The notes beneath the pieces were generated by a model. It made no database searches, was not told where the DNA came from, and saw only the letters and a program-made list of their open reading frames with translations. The translations under genes were made by a program, and so were the position numbers. DNA of 64,000 bases. It comes from JANPCX01 sp031431125 (GTDB taxonomy: Bacteria; Pseudomonadota; Gammaproteobacteria; Burkholderiales; Burkholderiaceae_C). The stretch spans positions 1 through 64,000 of the forward strand of contig JANPCX010000019.1 of NCBI GenBank assembly GCA_031431125.1, written 5' to 3'. Shown here piece by piece: positions 18,003 to 27,286 of the stretch; positions within the stretch are counted from its first letter, which is position 1; each line of letters begins with the position of its first letter.

Positions 18003-19883
18003 TCAAGCGCCGGCATCAATGTCAGACGATGCACCCAATGGTTTTCGCAACAAATCAGACAAAGCAAAGCTCAGCCCACGGGGCTTTAGTGGTTTGGACA
18101 GCACCGGAACGCCCATCTGGGCTGCAGCGGCGTATGGAGGCTGACGTTCAGCCGTGATCAACAACGCGGGAATGGGTTCGCCAACAGCCTCACGCACCTT
18201 GGCAATCGCGTCCAGCCCGGTGTCGTGCTCACTCAGTCGGTAGTCGGTGAGGATGAGATCGGGAGTACGCAAAGTGCCGTCCACCACAGCCAAGGCCGTT
18301 TGCGACGAATGGGCTTCCAATACATGGCAATCGAAGGATTGCAACAGCACCAGCATGCTTTGTCGTGCCATGGCATCGTCTTCGATCAGCAGGATCAACT
18401 GTCCCGCAAGGTGGTGTTCCAACCAACGTTCAGACGCCTCGGCATCGGCGATGGCAGGAGGCTCACTGACCCTGGGAACCCGCACGGCAAACAAAGAACC
18501 ACGGCCCGAACGGGAACGAACGACAAAACGATGGTCCAAACGCTGGGCCACGCGCTGAACAATGGACAAACCCAAACCAATGCCTTTGGTTTGCGCTGGC
18601 CCCTGTTTTTCGGAGGAAACCTGGACGAACTCTTCAAAAATGCGCAAGCGGTCTTGGCGAGCGATCCCTGAGCCACTGTCCCAAACCTGCAGCCACACCC
18701 AGGCGCCACGCGGACGCCCACGGATCAGCACCTGCCCTTTTGCGGTATACCGCACCGCATTCGAAACCAAATTGAACAACAGACGATGGAGTTCGTCTGC
18801 ATCACTTTGCATCCAAAGCGCTGTGGTGCTGACAGTCAGTGAGAGAGCTTTCTCTTGTGCCTGGGCCTGGAACTGAAGCTGCAATCGTTCCAACAACGCT
18901 GGCAGGTACACCGGCGCCAAATGCAACGGTAAGTGGCCCATGTCCAGTTTGGAGACCTCGAGCAAGCCGTCCAGCATGTCATCCATGGTTTGCACCGAGG
19001 CAGTGATTTGTCGGTGCAGGGCCAGGTCCGAATCGGCACGCCGTGCCAAGGCACTGGTCAACAAAGAAATGGAATGGATGGGCTGCCGCAGGTCGTGGCT
19101 GACGGCGGCCAAGAACCGTGTTTTTGCTTGATTGGCTTGCTGTGCTTCCGTCTGGCGCAACTCCAATTCACTCAACAAAACCAACCGCTCTTCTGCGTCG
19201 TGCAGCGAACGCGATATCAAGGTGTTTTGAAGATAGGCCAGGCGAATCAGCAACATCACCCCAACGACAAATCCCAGCCCCAGCAAGCTCGGCAACAACT
19301 CACCCACCCGCAGCATGGCCGCGCTGTGTAGCACCATCATGGGCACGGCCACCCAAACAATGCTTGGGCGGTAAGTCACCTGCAAACTCAGTGAACCCAC
19401 AACAATCAACAGCAACCCTATGGTGATGTACGGCGCATAAAACGTCATGTCCTTGGGAATCAAAAACCCGACCATGCCGAACTGAAGACCTGCGACGGTT
19501 TGCGCCACCCCCATACCGACTTCCCAGCGCCTCAAATCGTGGTCAGGTGCATTCGCGTTCATGTAACGCACCAATAGGAGCCCCATCGCGCAAACAGACA
19601 AAAAGCTGAATACGCACCAAAGAACCACTTCGATGCTTGGATTGACATGCCACAAAGCCAACAGCCACAACCCAACAGCCAACAAGGTTGCAACAACGTT
19701 TTGCATGCTCTGCTCCATCAAATCACGAAACTGCTGCTTCGCAATTCGCTGGGACAGTGCGGGCTGGTCAAGCGCCAGGAACAGGTCCGGCAAACGCCGC
19801 CATGGGGACAAAAGATGCGCCCATGAATGACGAACTGCCAAGACCATGTCGCTGAACCAATCTTTGTTTTTCGATGTCAGCAA
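18003..19883 (-). CDS. Hybrid sensor histidine kinase with C-terminal receiver domain
   Basis: About 626 residues. The N-terminal third is a membrane region of five to six hydrophobic helices without a large periplasmic loop. A HisKA domain (RFLAAVSHDLRQPIHSISLL, His about 260), a HATPase domain (GIGLGLSIVQRVAQ) and a receiver domain (LILTDYRLS, Asp about 547) follow. The start is uncertain: TTG at 19883 (or 19886) is preceded by AAAGGAG at good spacing, whereas the ATG at 19847 has no clear ribosome site. The longest frame extends into the MITE at 19915 and is rejected. Partner of the adjacent LuxR-type regulator; signal unknown. Confidence 0.88.
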   Translation of the reverse strand: MLTSKNKDWFSDMVLAVRHSWAHLLSPWRRLPDLFLALDQPALSQRIAKQQFRDLMEQSMQNVVATLLAVGLWLLALWHVNPSIEVVLWCVFSFLSVCAMGLLLVRYMNANAPDHDLRRWEVGMGVAQTVAGLQFGMVGFLIPKDMTFYAPYITIGLLLIVVGSLSLQVTYRPSIVWVAVPMMVLHSAAMLRVGELLPSLLGLGFVVGVMLLIRLAYLQNTLISRSLHDAEERLVLLSELELRQTEAQQANQAKTRFLAAVSHDLRQPIHSISLLTSALARRADSDLALHRQITASVQTMDDMLDGLLEVSKLDMGHLPLHLAPVYLPALLERLQLQFQAQAQEKALSLTVSTTALWMQSDADELHRLLFNLVSNAVRYTAKGQVLIRGRPRGAWVWLQVWDSGSGIARQDRLRIFEEFVQVSSEKQGPAQTKGIGLGLSIVQRVAQRLDHRFVVRSRSGRGSLFAVRVPRVSEPPAIADAEASERWLEHHLAGQLILLIEDDAMARQSMLVLLQSFDCHVLEAHSSQTALAVVDGTLRTPDLILTDYRLSEHDTGLDAIAKVREAVGEPIPALLITAERQPPYAAAAQMGVPVLSKPLKPRGLSFALSDLLRKPLGASSDIDAGA

Positions 19884-19914
19884 CAATCCATCTCCTTTCG
19901 ATTCACAAACACCG

Positions 19915-20080
19915 CTAGTGCAGTGTCTCACTGATGGCGGCACTTATAAAACCGATGCCTTTGGCCCTATGGCTAGGCGCCCACCACAGCGATACCGAGG
20001 TATCGCGCGGATGGGCAACGACGCCATAGGGTCAAAGGCGCGGTTTGATAAGTGCCGATCAGCGTGAAACACTGCACTAG
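19915..20080. mobile_element. MITE with CTAG target duplication
   Basis: 166-bp element with inverted arms of about 60 bp on each side. The left arm starts CTAGTGCAGTGT and contains CGGCACTTAT, AAACCG and CCCTATGGC blocks; the right arm carries the same blocks in reverse. If CTAG is the 4-bp target duplication, the terminal repeats begin TGCAGTGT, as expected for an IS5-group-derived MITE (YTAR target). No coding capacity. It ends about 30 bp upstream of the chosen start of the hybrid kinase gene, so it occupies that gene's promoter region. Confidence 0.75.
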
Positions 20081-20081
20081 T

Positions 20082-20172
20082 CTTACTGTGTCAGTAAATG
20101 GCCCCTGCGCTTTGCGCCTAGATTGCAACCGTGGGCGGGGCTCACGCAGGGGCAATTCACTGGCACAGCAAG
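20082..20172. repeat. 91-bp inverted-repeat element
   Basis: The left arm reads CTTACTGTGTCAGTAAATGG and the right arm, reversed, CTTGCTGTGCCAGTGAATTG; both continue into CCCCTGCG. The arms are about 29 bp with few mismatches. It begins one base after the CTAG of the neighbouring MITE. No coding capacity. Probably another small mobile or IS-derived palindrome. Confidence 0.6.
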
Positions 20173-20395
20173 ACAGGGGCAGCGCTGAACAAGTCCCTCG
20201 CGGATCGCAAGGCCTCGCTTGGAGTCGTCACTCGTGACTCTGTTCGCCACTCGCCGTTGAAAATCCTGGTTATGGCCGTAGCGCCTTTCGTCGTGAAGGC
20301 CTTGCATCCGATCCCCAATCAAGGCTTGTGACTCCGAACTGAGCTCTCCGTGGAGCATAGCAAGGCTCACCGCACGAGCAACGGCCTTTCAATCG
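20173..20395. repeat. Non-coding repeat block with shared 19-nt motif
   Basis: Contains CGCTGAACAAGTCCCTCGC at 20183-20201, an exact inverse copy of 8581-8599. The rest of the block, up to the end of the oxidoreductase gene, has short open frames but no recognisable protein. Together with the two elements before it, it makes a repeat cluster of about 480 bp with no gene. Confidence 0.45.
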
Positions 20396-21082
20396 CTATC
20401 GAGACTGCAGTTCCACGCGATTCATCATTTCGTCCCATCGCAATGTCTCCATGCCATTGCGTGGTTGAACAACGTTGTCCGCAATCGCCCAACCTAGGAG
20501 TTCAATCGGAACACCTCGGTACTTGCGCAGCCCACCCAGCAAAACCTTGGACACGATAGGCCACAACGCCAACAACACCGCTTGCGACCAGCCGTAGCGG
20601 TTGCGCGGCGTCAAGATCATCGAAGGCTGGAAAAAACTCAACCGCTCGAAACCCAAGGCGGCGACGCCGTTTTGCAACACGCCTTTGGTTCTGAGATAGA
20701 ACGACGCCGAGTTGGCGTCGGCACCCACGGAAGTCAACAATTCGAAATGACGCACGCCGGCGACTTTGCAGGCAGTAGCGAAAGCCAGCGCCGCGGTTTG
20801 ATCCACGCGCACAAACTCTTCCTTGCTCACCTTGGACGGCTGCCCCACCCCGAGGCAGCAAATCGCCACGTCATGCCCTGGCAACAAGGATGTGTAACTG
20901 CTGGCTTCCAACACATCCACCGTGTGCTGTTGCACCTTTGTCTGATTGAACCCATCCAACGTGCGACGGTTGAGCAGCGTCAGTTGGACCACCTGCGGCA
21001 TTTGCATGAGGTGATGGGCGACGATGCTGCCCACCGCACCGGAGGCGCCCAACATGACCACTGAGATAGGCTTATTCGGCAT
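20396..21082 (-). CDS. NAD(P)H-binding atypical SDR (HTATIP2-like) oxidoreductase
   Basis: 228 residues with an N-terminal Rossmann motif GASGAVGSIVAHHL (GxSGxxG), followed by LTLLNRRTL and a conserved CCLGVGQPSKVS segment typical of the HTATIP2/atypical short-chain dehydrogenase group. The middle stretch KVAGVRHFELLTSVGAD is the usual substrate-pocket block. ATG at 21082 gives the family N-terminus; a GTG eight codons upstream is possible. Probably a cytosolic reductase; substrate unknown. It runs in the same direction as uvrA and the TfoX-domain gene but is separated by about 70 bp. Confidence 0.8.
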   Translation of the reverse strand: MPNKPISVVMLGASGAVGSIVAHHLMQMPQVVQLTLLNRRTLDGFNQTKVQQHTVDVLEASSYTSLLPGHDVAICCLGVGQPSKVSKEEFVRVDQTAALAFATACKVAGVRHFELLTSVGADANSASFYLRTKGVLQNGVAALGFERLSFFQPSMILTPRNRYGWSQAVLLALWPIVSKVLLGGLRKYRGVPIELLGWAIADNVVQPRNGMETLRWDEMMNRVELQSR

Positions 21083-21155
21083 GTCGTGTTCAGGCACTGG
21101 GTTCACTTCAAATTAGGAGGATGCAGACATCGTCAGCACAAAACGAAACTCGGCA

Positions 21156-21446
21156 TCACAGCAGGCCCATCTGCTCCAAACGCAACAAAACCGATGTCCT
21201 GTCTGTCCGCGCCACCTCGCGCCAGTCGCGCCTCTCTTGGGCACCGATCAAGGCGTAGAGCAGGTTGCGGCTGACGCTGCTGTGGTTTTTTTTGAGTTGG
21301 CTGTAAACGTCAAAAACATCGACCGATTGCAGATCGTTGGCCGTTTGTATGCCCAAATCCTTGAGCCAGCGCCTCGATACCGGTCCCAAACCACGCAAAT
21401 CGTCGTCGGTTGCAGCGGCTTGCGGTTCGGGCTTGGTGCGGCTCAT
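21156..21446 (-). CDS. TfoX C-terminal domain protein
   Basis: 96 residues consisting almost wholly of a TfoX_C domain (helix-hairpin-helix-like): DLRGLGPVSRRWLKDLGIQTANDL, then NLLYALIGAQERRDWREVA. Stand-alone proteins of this type are widespread; the TfoX family includes competence regulators, but the role of the isolated C-terminal domain is not established. Its ATG overlaps the uvrA stop codon (ATGA), so the two are translationally coupled on the minus strand. Confidence 0.85.
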   Translation of the reverse strand: MSRTKPEPQAAATDDDLRGLGPVSRRWLKDLGIQTANDLQSVDVFDVYSQLKKNHSSVSRNLLYALIGAQERRDWREVARTDRTSVLLRLEQMGLL

Positions 21447-24400
21447 CGTTCCAATACCTTCCTCAGCGCCGCGCCTGTATGGCTCTTGGCATTCTTCACC
21501 AAAGCCTCCGGCGGGCACTCGGCCACCACATGGCCGCCGTGCACGCCACCTTCGGGGCCGAGGTCGATGACCCAGTCGGCTTCGGCGATGACATCGAGGT
21601 CGTGTTCAATGACCACCACGCTGTGCCCGCCTGAAACCAGGCGGTGCAGCACTTGGATGAGCCTGTCAACATCGGCCATGTGCAGGCCCACCGTGGGCTC
21701 GTCCAGCACATAAAGCGTGTGCGGCGATTTGTTGCCGCGTCGGGTCACGTCGTCGCGCACCTTGGTGAGTTCGGTCACCAGCTTGATGCGCTGGGCCTCG
21801 CCGCCGCTCAGGGTGGGTGAAGGCTGGCCCAAGGTGAGGTAACCCAGGCCCACGTCTTTGAGCAATTGCAGCGGATAAGAAATCGCGGGCATGCTGCCGA
21901 AGAACTCGACCGCTTCGTCGATCTCCATGCGCAGCACATCACCGATGGTTTTGCCGCGCCAAGTCACTGCCAGGGTCTCTGGATTGAATCGCTGACCGTG
22001 GCAAGTGCCGCAGGGCACTTTCACATCGGGCAAGAAACTCATCTCGATGGTGCGCATGCCCTGCCCTTCGCAATCGGGGCAACGGCCTTCGCCGGTGTTG
22101 AAGCTAAAGCGGTTGGGGGCGTAACCTCGGGCGCGCGACTCCAAGGTGTCGGCAAACAGTTTGCGGATGGTGTCCCAAAAACCAATGTAGGTGGCGGGGC
22201 AGGAGCGCGGTGTTTTGCCAATGGGCGTTTGGTCGACTTCGAGCACACGGTCGATCTGCTGCCAGCCTTGCACTTCTTGGCAACCGCCCCAGGTGGCTGG
22301 TGCGGCGCCGGTCTCACGGGCGCGTTTCGCACCGGTGGTGTTGATGAAGAGCAAATTGGCCAGCAGCACGTCACGCGCCAGGGTGGACTTGCCGGAGCCG
22401 CTGACACCGGTCACGGCCACGAGGCGCTTAAGGGGCACGCGCACGTTCAGTTGCTTCAAGTTGTGCAGCGAGGCCTGAACGATGTGCAAGGCGGGCATGT
22501 CTGCACTGACTTCCCGGCGTGGAAACAGCGGGTGCTTGAGCGGATGCGCCAACACCCGGCCCGTCACCGACTCGGCGTTGGCCGACAAATCTGCCGCGCT
22601 GCCCTGCGCCACCAGCCGCCCACCGCGCACGCCGGCCCCTGGGCCGATGTCGATCAAATGTTCGGCGCGGCGTATGGTGTCTTCGTCGTGTTCCACCACC
22701 ACCAAGGTGTTGCCTTTGTCGCTCAGGTTTTGCAGGGCGTTCAGCAAAATTTGGTTGTCGCGCGGGTGCAGGCCAATGGTGGGTTCGTCCAGCACATAAC
22801 AAACACCTTGCAGGTTGCTGCCGAGTTGCGCCGCCAGGCGAATGCGCTGGGCTTCGCCGCCGCTCAAGGTGGGTGCGGCACGGTCCAGGGTGAGGTAACC
22901 CAAACCGACTTCTTCCAAGAAGGCCAAGCGGCTTTGAATTTCAGTCACCACGTCGCGGGAAATTTCCAGGTCACGCCCCGTGAGGCGCAAGCTGTCCACC
23001 CACTTCTTGGCCTCACCCACAGGCCACTGCGCAACTCCCGCGATGGAGTGGCCGTCAAAGGTCACGCCGCGTGAAATGGGGTTGAGGCGTGTGCCGTGGC
23101 AGTCGGGGCATGGGGCATCCAGCACGCCTTCCGCATCGGCTTCTTCCGATGGGAAACTTTGCTCGCGGCCTTTTTGTTCATCGTCACGCACCGAGTCATC
23201 AAAAACCTTGCGCTGCTCGCGGGTCAACGCCAAACCCGTGCCCACACAGGTGGTGCACCAGCCGTGTTTGCTGTTGTAGCTGAAGAGTCGAGGGTCGAGC
23301 TCGGGGTAACTCGTGCCACACACCGGGCAGGCGCGTTTGGTCGAGAACACCTTCACTTGGCCGATCTGGCCTGTCGGCGCGTCCGTCAACATCGCGCCTT
23401 TCAATCCATCCAGCGGCGCGAGCAAATGCATCACGCCCTTGCCAGCATCGAGTGCGTGGGCCAACAGGGCGCGCAGTTCGGCTTCGTTGCTGGCGCTGAC
23501 GACCAGGTCGCCCACCGGCAACTCCAAGGTGTGTTCCTTGAAACGATCCAGGCGGGGCCAGGGCGAGGTTTTGATGAACTCACCATCGACACGCAAATGG
23601 CTGTGGCCGCGGCCTTTGGCCCAGCGTGCCAGGTCGGTGTACAGCCCTTTGCGGTTGACGACCAAGGGCGCGAGTAAACCAATGTGCTGGCCTTTGAAGT
23701 CCCGCAGAATTTGTGCGGCGATGCTCTCAGCCGACTGTGGCCGCACTTCAGCACCGTCGTGCACGCAGTGCTGCAAACCGAGCTTCACATAAAGCAAACG
23801 CAAGAAATGCCAAACCTCGGTGGTGGTGGCCACCGTGCTCTTGCGGCCACCGCGCGAGAGGCGCTGCTCGATGGCGACGGTGGGCGGTATACCATAAACC
23901 GCATCTACCTCGGGGCGGCCCGCCGGTTGCACCAGGCTGCGCGCATAGGCGTTGAGCGATTCCAAATACCGCCGCTGGCCTTCGTTGAACAAAATGTCAA
24001 AGGCCAGCGTGCTTTTGCCTGAGCCTGACACGCCCGTGATCACGGTGAATTTGTCGCGGGGAATGCTGACGTTCAGGCTTTTGAGGTTGTGTTCTCTCGC
24101 GTTGACGATGCGTATCGACAAGTCTTCCTCGCGCTGCACACGGGCTTGGCGAATCAAGTGTTGCAGCGGCACGCCCTCTTCCGCACCCGCCACGCCCAAG
24201 CCCATGGCGACGTCGTAGTCCGCCAGCGCCCGGCCGGTGTGCGACAAAGGATCCCGTTTGACAGCCTCGGGCGTGCCCACGCACATCACCTGGCCGCCAG
24301 CATCTCCGCCCTCGGGGCCGAGGTCGATCAACCAGTCGGCGGCGCGCACCACGTCAAGGTTGTGTTCGATGACGATGATGGAGTGACCCGCATCCAGCAG

Positions 24401-27160
24401 CTTGCGAAATGCGCGCATCAGTTTGGCGATGTCGTCAAAGTGCAGGCCAGTGGTGGGCTCGTCAAACATGAAGAGCGTGCCGCGTTTGGCGAGCTGCTGT
24501 TTGCTGGCAGTCGACGCTTGCGCGGTTTCAGCCAGAAACCCCGCCAGCTTCAAGCGCTGCGCTTCACCACCGCTCAAGGTGGGCACGGGTTGGCCGAGTT
24601 TCACATAGTCGAGCCCCACATCGACGATGGGCTGCAGCACGCGCAAGACCTCGCGGTCTTGGGCGAAAAGCTGCACCGCTTCGCTGACGGTGAGCTCCAG
24701 CACATCGGCCACCGACAGGTCACGCAGGATGTCTCCTGGCAGCCGCCGATCAATCTTGACCTCCAGCAACTCAGGCCGAAACCGTTTGCCGTCGCAGTCA
24801 GGGCAACGCAAATACACGTCGGACAAAAACTGCATTTCGACGTGCTCGAAGCCAGAGCCCCCGCAAGTGGGGCAGCGGCCATTGCCGGCGTTGAAGCTGA
24901 ACATGCCAGCGCCATAACCACGTTCAATCGCCAGTGGGGCTTGCGCAAAAAGCTTGCGAATTTCATCAAACGCGCCGACATAACTGGCGGGGTTGGAGCG
25001 GGCGGTTTTGCCTATGGGCGATTGGTCGACAAAGACCGCATCCGACAGCCAATCGGCGCCGAGCAAAGCCTCGTGCGCGCCGGGCGACTCGGTGGCTTTG
25101 CCGAAGTGGCGAAGCAAGGCCGGATGCAGCACGTCTTGCATCAAGGTGCTTTTGCCTGAGCCGCTCACGCCGGTGACACAGACCAGGTGTTGCAGTGGAA
25201 ATTCGACAGTGATGTTTTTCAGGTTGTGCTCGGTCGCGCCTTGAAGAATCAACTTCGGTGTGGCAGGCGTGACCAGCCGTTTGATGCCCATGCCCACCTG
25301 TTTGCGCGCGCCGAGGTAGGCGCCAGTCAGCGTGTCCGCTTGGCGGATGGCTTCGGGCGTGCCGTCGAAGACAATTTGCCCACCGCGTTCACCGGGCCCG
25401 GGGCCCATGTCGATCAGTCTGTCGGCCGCCAGCATCACCGCCGGGTCGTGCTCCACCACCACCAAGGTGTTGCCGGCATCACGCAGGCGGTGCATGGCCT
25501 CGACGATGCGGTTCATGTCGCGGGGGTGCAGGCCAATGCTGGGCTCGTCCAGAACAAAGAGCGTGTTCACCAGCGAGGTGCCCAATGCCGTGGTCAGGTT
25601 GATGCGCTGCACCTCGCCGCCACTCAAGGTGCGGCTTTGGCGGTCCAGCGTGAGGTAACCCAGGCCCACTTCGCAGAGGTAACGCAGCCGGGTGCGGATT
25701 TCATCGAGCAGCAGCTTGAGGGCGTCATCCAGCAAGGTGCTGGGAAGTTGCAGCGTTTCAAAAAACAAACGCATGCGGTCGATGGGGATCAACATCAAGT
25801 CGTGCACGGTGAGGCCGGGCAAGGCCTCCAGTTGGCCACGTGACCATTGCACGCCTTTGGGCATGAAACGTTTCTCAGGTGGCAAGGCCTTGTCGGCGTC
25901 CACCTTGGTACCCAAACGCCACAGCAGCGCCTCGGTCTTGAGCCGCGCCCCACCGCACACACCACAAGGGTTGTAGCTGCGGTACTTGGACAAGAGCACG
26001 CGGATGTGCATCTTGTAGGCCTTGCTTTCCAGGTACTCAAAAAAGCGCTTCACGCCGTACCACTGTTTATTCCAGGCGTTGGCTTTTCCGGTCCAGTTGG
26101 GGTCGCCATCAATCACCCAGTGGCGCTGCGCTTCGGTCAGGTGCGACCACGGGGTGTCGCGGGGAATGCCCGCATCACCGGCATGGCGCATCAAGTCATC
26201 TTGGTTCTCGGCCCAGGCCGGGGTTTGCAGGGTTTTGATGGCACCGGAGCGCAGGGTTTTTTTGGGGTCGGGAATGACGAGTCCGTAGTCGACGCCGATC
26301 ACGCGGCCAAAACCACGGCAGGTTGCACAAGCACCCATGGGCGAGTTGAAAGAGAACAGCGCAGGCTGCGGGTCGCTGTAACGTTGGTCGCTGACGGGGC
26401 AATGCAGGCCGGTGGAGTATTTCCACAAGGCGTCTGCACTGCCCTCGCCTTCAGGCGCCAGGACATTGACGCTGACACGACCACCACCACGCTTGAGCGC
26501 CGCCTCGATGGCTTCCATCACCCGCACTTTTTCTGCGCCCTGCACCCGAAAACGATCGGCCACCACGTCCAGCACCTGGCGCGGCCCGGTGGGCGAGGTG
26601 ACCTCACGTTGTGCATGCACTTTGGTGTAACCGCTGGCCGAAAGCCACTGCGCAATTTCTTCGGGCGAGGTGGCCCCGGGCAACTCCACAGGGAAGGTGA
26701 TGACCACACGCGGGTCGTGGGCCTTCGTGCGCTCCAGCAAGTCGGCATAAATCGTCTCTGGCGTGTCGTGGCGCACGCGCTGAGCAGTCTGGCTGTCAAA
26801 CAAATCGGCCGCGCGGGCGAACAACAACTTCAAGTGGTCGTTCAGCTCCGTCATCGTGCCCACGGTGGAGCGCGAGGTGCGCACCGGGTTGGTTTGGTCT
26901 ATCGCAATCGCCGGTGGCACACCATCCACCCTGTCGACCGCAGGTTTGTCCATGCGGTCCAGAAACTGCCGGGCGTAGGCGCTGAAGGTTTCCACATAAC
27001 GCCGCTGCCCTTCGGCGTAGAGCGTGTCAAACACCAAACTCGACTTGCCCGACCCGCTGGGCCCCGTCACCACCGTCATCTCCCCGGTGCGGATGTCCAG
27101 GTCGATGTTCTTCAAGTTGTGTTGACGGGCACCACGGATGCGGATCAGGCCGGAGGTCAT
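21443..27160 (-). CDS. uvrA: Tandem double UvrA (two fused excinuclease ABC subunit A units)
   Basis: 1905 residues, about twice the usual 940-residue UvrA. UvrA dimers recognise DNA damage and load UvrB in nucleotide excision repair. Two full UvrA units follow each other: unit 1 (1 to about 1010) and unit 2 (about 1015-1905). Four Walker A sites lie at 33-40, about 663, 1042 and 1583; four LSGGE signatures lie at about 510, 860, 1434 and 1783. Each unit has a UvrB-binding-like insertion, an insertion-domain CxxC and the C-terminal zinc finger (CPTCGGSG..CPDC; CPDCEGQG..CGTC). In unit 1 the first zinc site is broken: Cys254-x2-Ser257 instead of Cys-x2-Cys, although C278 and C281 remain. Unit 2 has CPVC..CTTC intact. 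The two units are clearly diverged, so this is not an assembly artefact. Confidence 0.93.
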   Translation of the reverse strand: MTSGLIRIRGARQHNLKNIDLDIRTGEMTVVTGPSGSGKSSLVFDTLYAEGQRRYVETFSAYARQFLDRMDKPAVDRVDGVPPAIAIDQTNPVRTSRSTVGTMTELNDHLKLLFARAADLFDSQTAQRVRHDTPETIYADLLERTKAHDPRVVITFPVELPGATSPEEIAQWLSASGYTKVHAQREVTSPTGPRQVLDVVADRFRVQGAEKVRVMEAIEAALKRGGGRVSVNVLAPEGEGSADALWKYSTGLHCPVSDQRYSDPQPALFSFNSPMGACATCRGFGRVIGVDYGLVIPDPKKTLRSGAIKTLQTPAWAENQDDLMRHAGDAGIPRDTPWSHLTEAQRHWVIDGDPNWTGKANAWNKQWYGVKRFFEYLESKAYKMHIRVLLSKYRSYNPCGVCGGARLKTEALLWRLGTKVDADKALPPEKRFMPKGVQWSRGQLEALPGLTVHDLMLIPIDRMRLFFETLQLPSTLLDDALKLLLDEIRTRLRYLCEVGLGYLTLDRQSRTLSGGEVQRINLTTALGTSLVNTLFVLDEPSIGLHPRDMNRIVEAMHRLRDAGNTLVVVEHDPAVMLAADRLIDMGPGPGERGGQIVFDGTPEAIRQADTLTGAYLGARKQVGMGIKRLVTPATPKLILQGATEHNLKNITVEFPLQHLVCVTGVSGSGKSTLMQDVLHPALLRHFGKATESPGAHEALLGADWLSDAVFVDQSPIGKTARSNPASYVGAFDEIRKLFAQAPLAIERGYGAGMFSFNAGNGRCPTCGGSGFEHVEMQFLSDVYLRCPDCDGKRFRPELLEVKIDRRLPGDILRDLSVADVLELTVSEAVQLFAQDREVLRVLQPIVDVGLDYVKLGQPVPTLSGGEAQRLKLAGFLAETAQASTASKQQLAKRGTLFMFDEPTTGLHFDDIAKLMRAFRKLLDAGHSIIVIEHNLDVVRAADWLIDLGPEGGDAGGQVMCVGTPEAVKRDPLSHTGRALADYDVAMGLGVAGAEEGVPLQHLIRQARVQREEDLSIRIVNAREHNLKSLNVSIPRDKFTVITGVSGSGKSTLAFDILFNEGQRRYLESLNAYARSLVQPAGRPEVDAVYGIPPTVAIEQRLSRGGRKSTVATTTEVWHFLRLLYVKLGLQHCVHDGAEVRPQSAESIAAQILRDFKGQHIGLLAPLVVNRKGLYTDLARWAKGRGHSHLRVDGEFIKTSPWPRLDRFKEHTLELPVGDLVVSASNEAELRALLAHALDAGKGVMHLLAPLDGLKGAMLTDAPTGQIGQVKVFSTKRACPVCGTSYPELDPRLFSYNSKHGWCTTCVGTGLALTREQRKVFDDSVRDDEQKGREQSFPSEEADAEGVLDAPCPDCHGTRLNPISRGVTFDGHSIAGVAQWPVGEAKKWVDSLRLTGRDLEISRDVVTEIQSRLAFLEEVGLGYLTLDRAAPTLSGGEAQRIRLAAQLGSNLQGVCYVLDEPTIGLHPRDNQILLNALQNLSDKGNTLVVVEHDEDTIRRAEHLIDIGPGAGVRGGRLVAQGSAADLSANAESVTGRVLAHPLKHPLFPRREVSADMPALHIVQASLHNLKQLNVRVPLKRLVAVTGVSGSGKSTLARDVLLANLLFINTTGAKRARETGAAPATWGGCQEVQGWQQIDRVLEVDQTPIGKTPRSCPATYIGFWDTIRKLFADTLESRARGYAPNRFSFNTGEGRCPDCEGQGMRTIEMSFLPDVKVPCGTCHGQRFNPETLAVTWRGKTIGDVLRMEIDEAVEFFGSMPAISYPLQLLKDVGLGYLTLGQPSPTLSGGEAQRIKLVTELTKVRDDVTRRGNKSPHTLYVLDEPTVGLHMADVDRLIQVLHRLVSGGHSVVVIEHDLDVIAEADWVIDLGPEGGVHGGHVVAECPPEALVKNAKSHTGAALRKVLER

Positions 27161-27286
27161 GGGAAGGGGTGTCCTTGAGGAGAGCGGGACATTTTAGAGA
27201 CGCGGAGCGTGACCTCCCGGTGGGGTCGGGTTTTGGCCCGACTGCCATGGGGGCCATTGTTGCCGTGGGGTTGAGTTCCGTTTTTC

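Noticed and set aside
19884..19943. Extension of the hybrid kinase into the MITE
   Set aside because: The added residues are encoded by the mobile element; the ribosome site lies nearer the gene.
20083..20370. 95-codon minus-strand frame in the repeat cluster
   Set aside because: It spans two different repeat elements and has no recognisable protein features.
21443..27160. Double UvrA as an assembly duplication
   Set aside because: The two halves differ throughout at protein and nucleotide level, including a lost zinc ligand, so they are not a collapsed or repeated contig.
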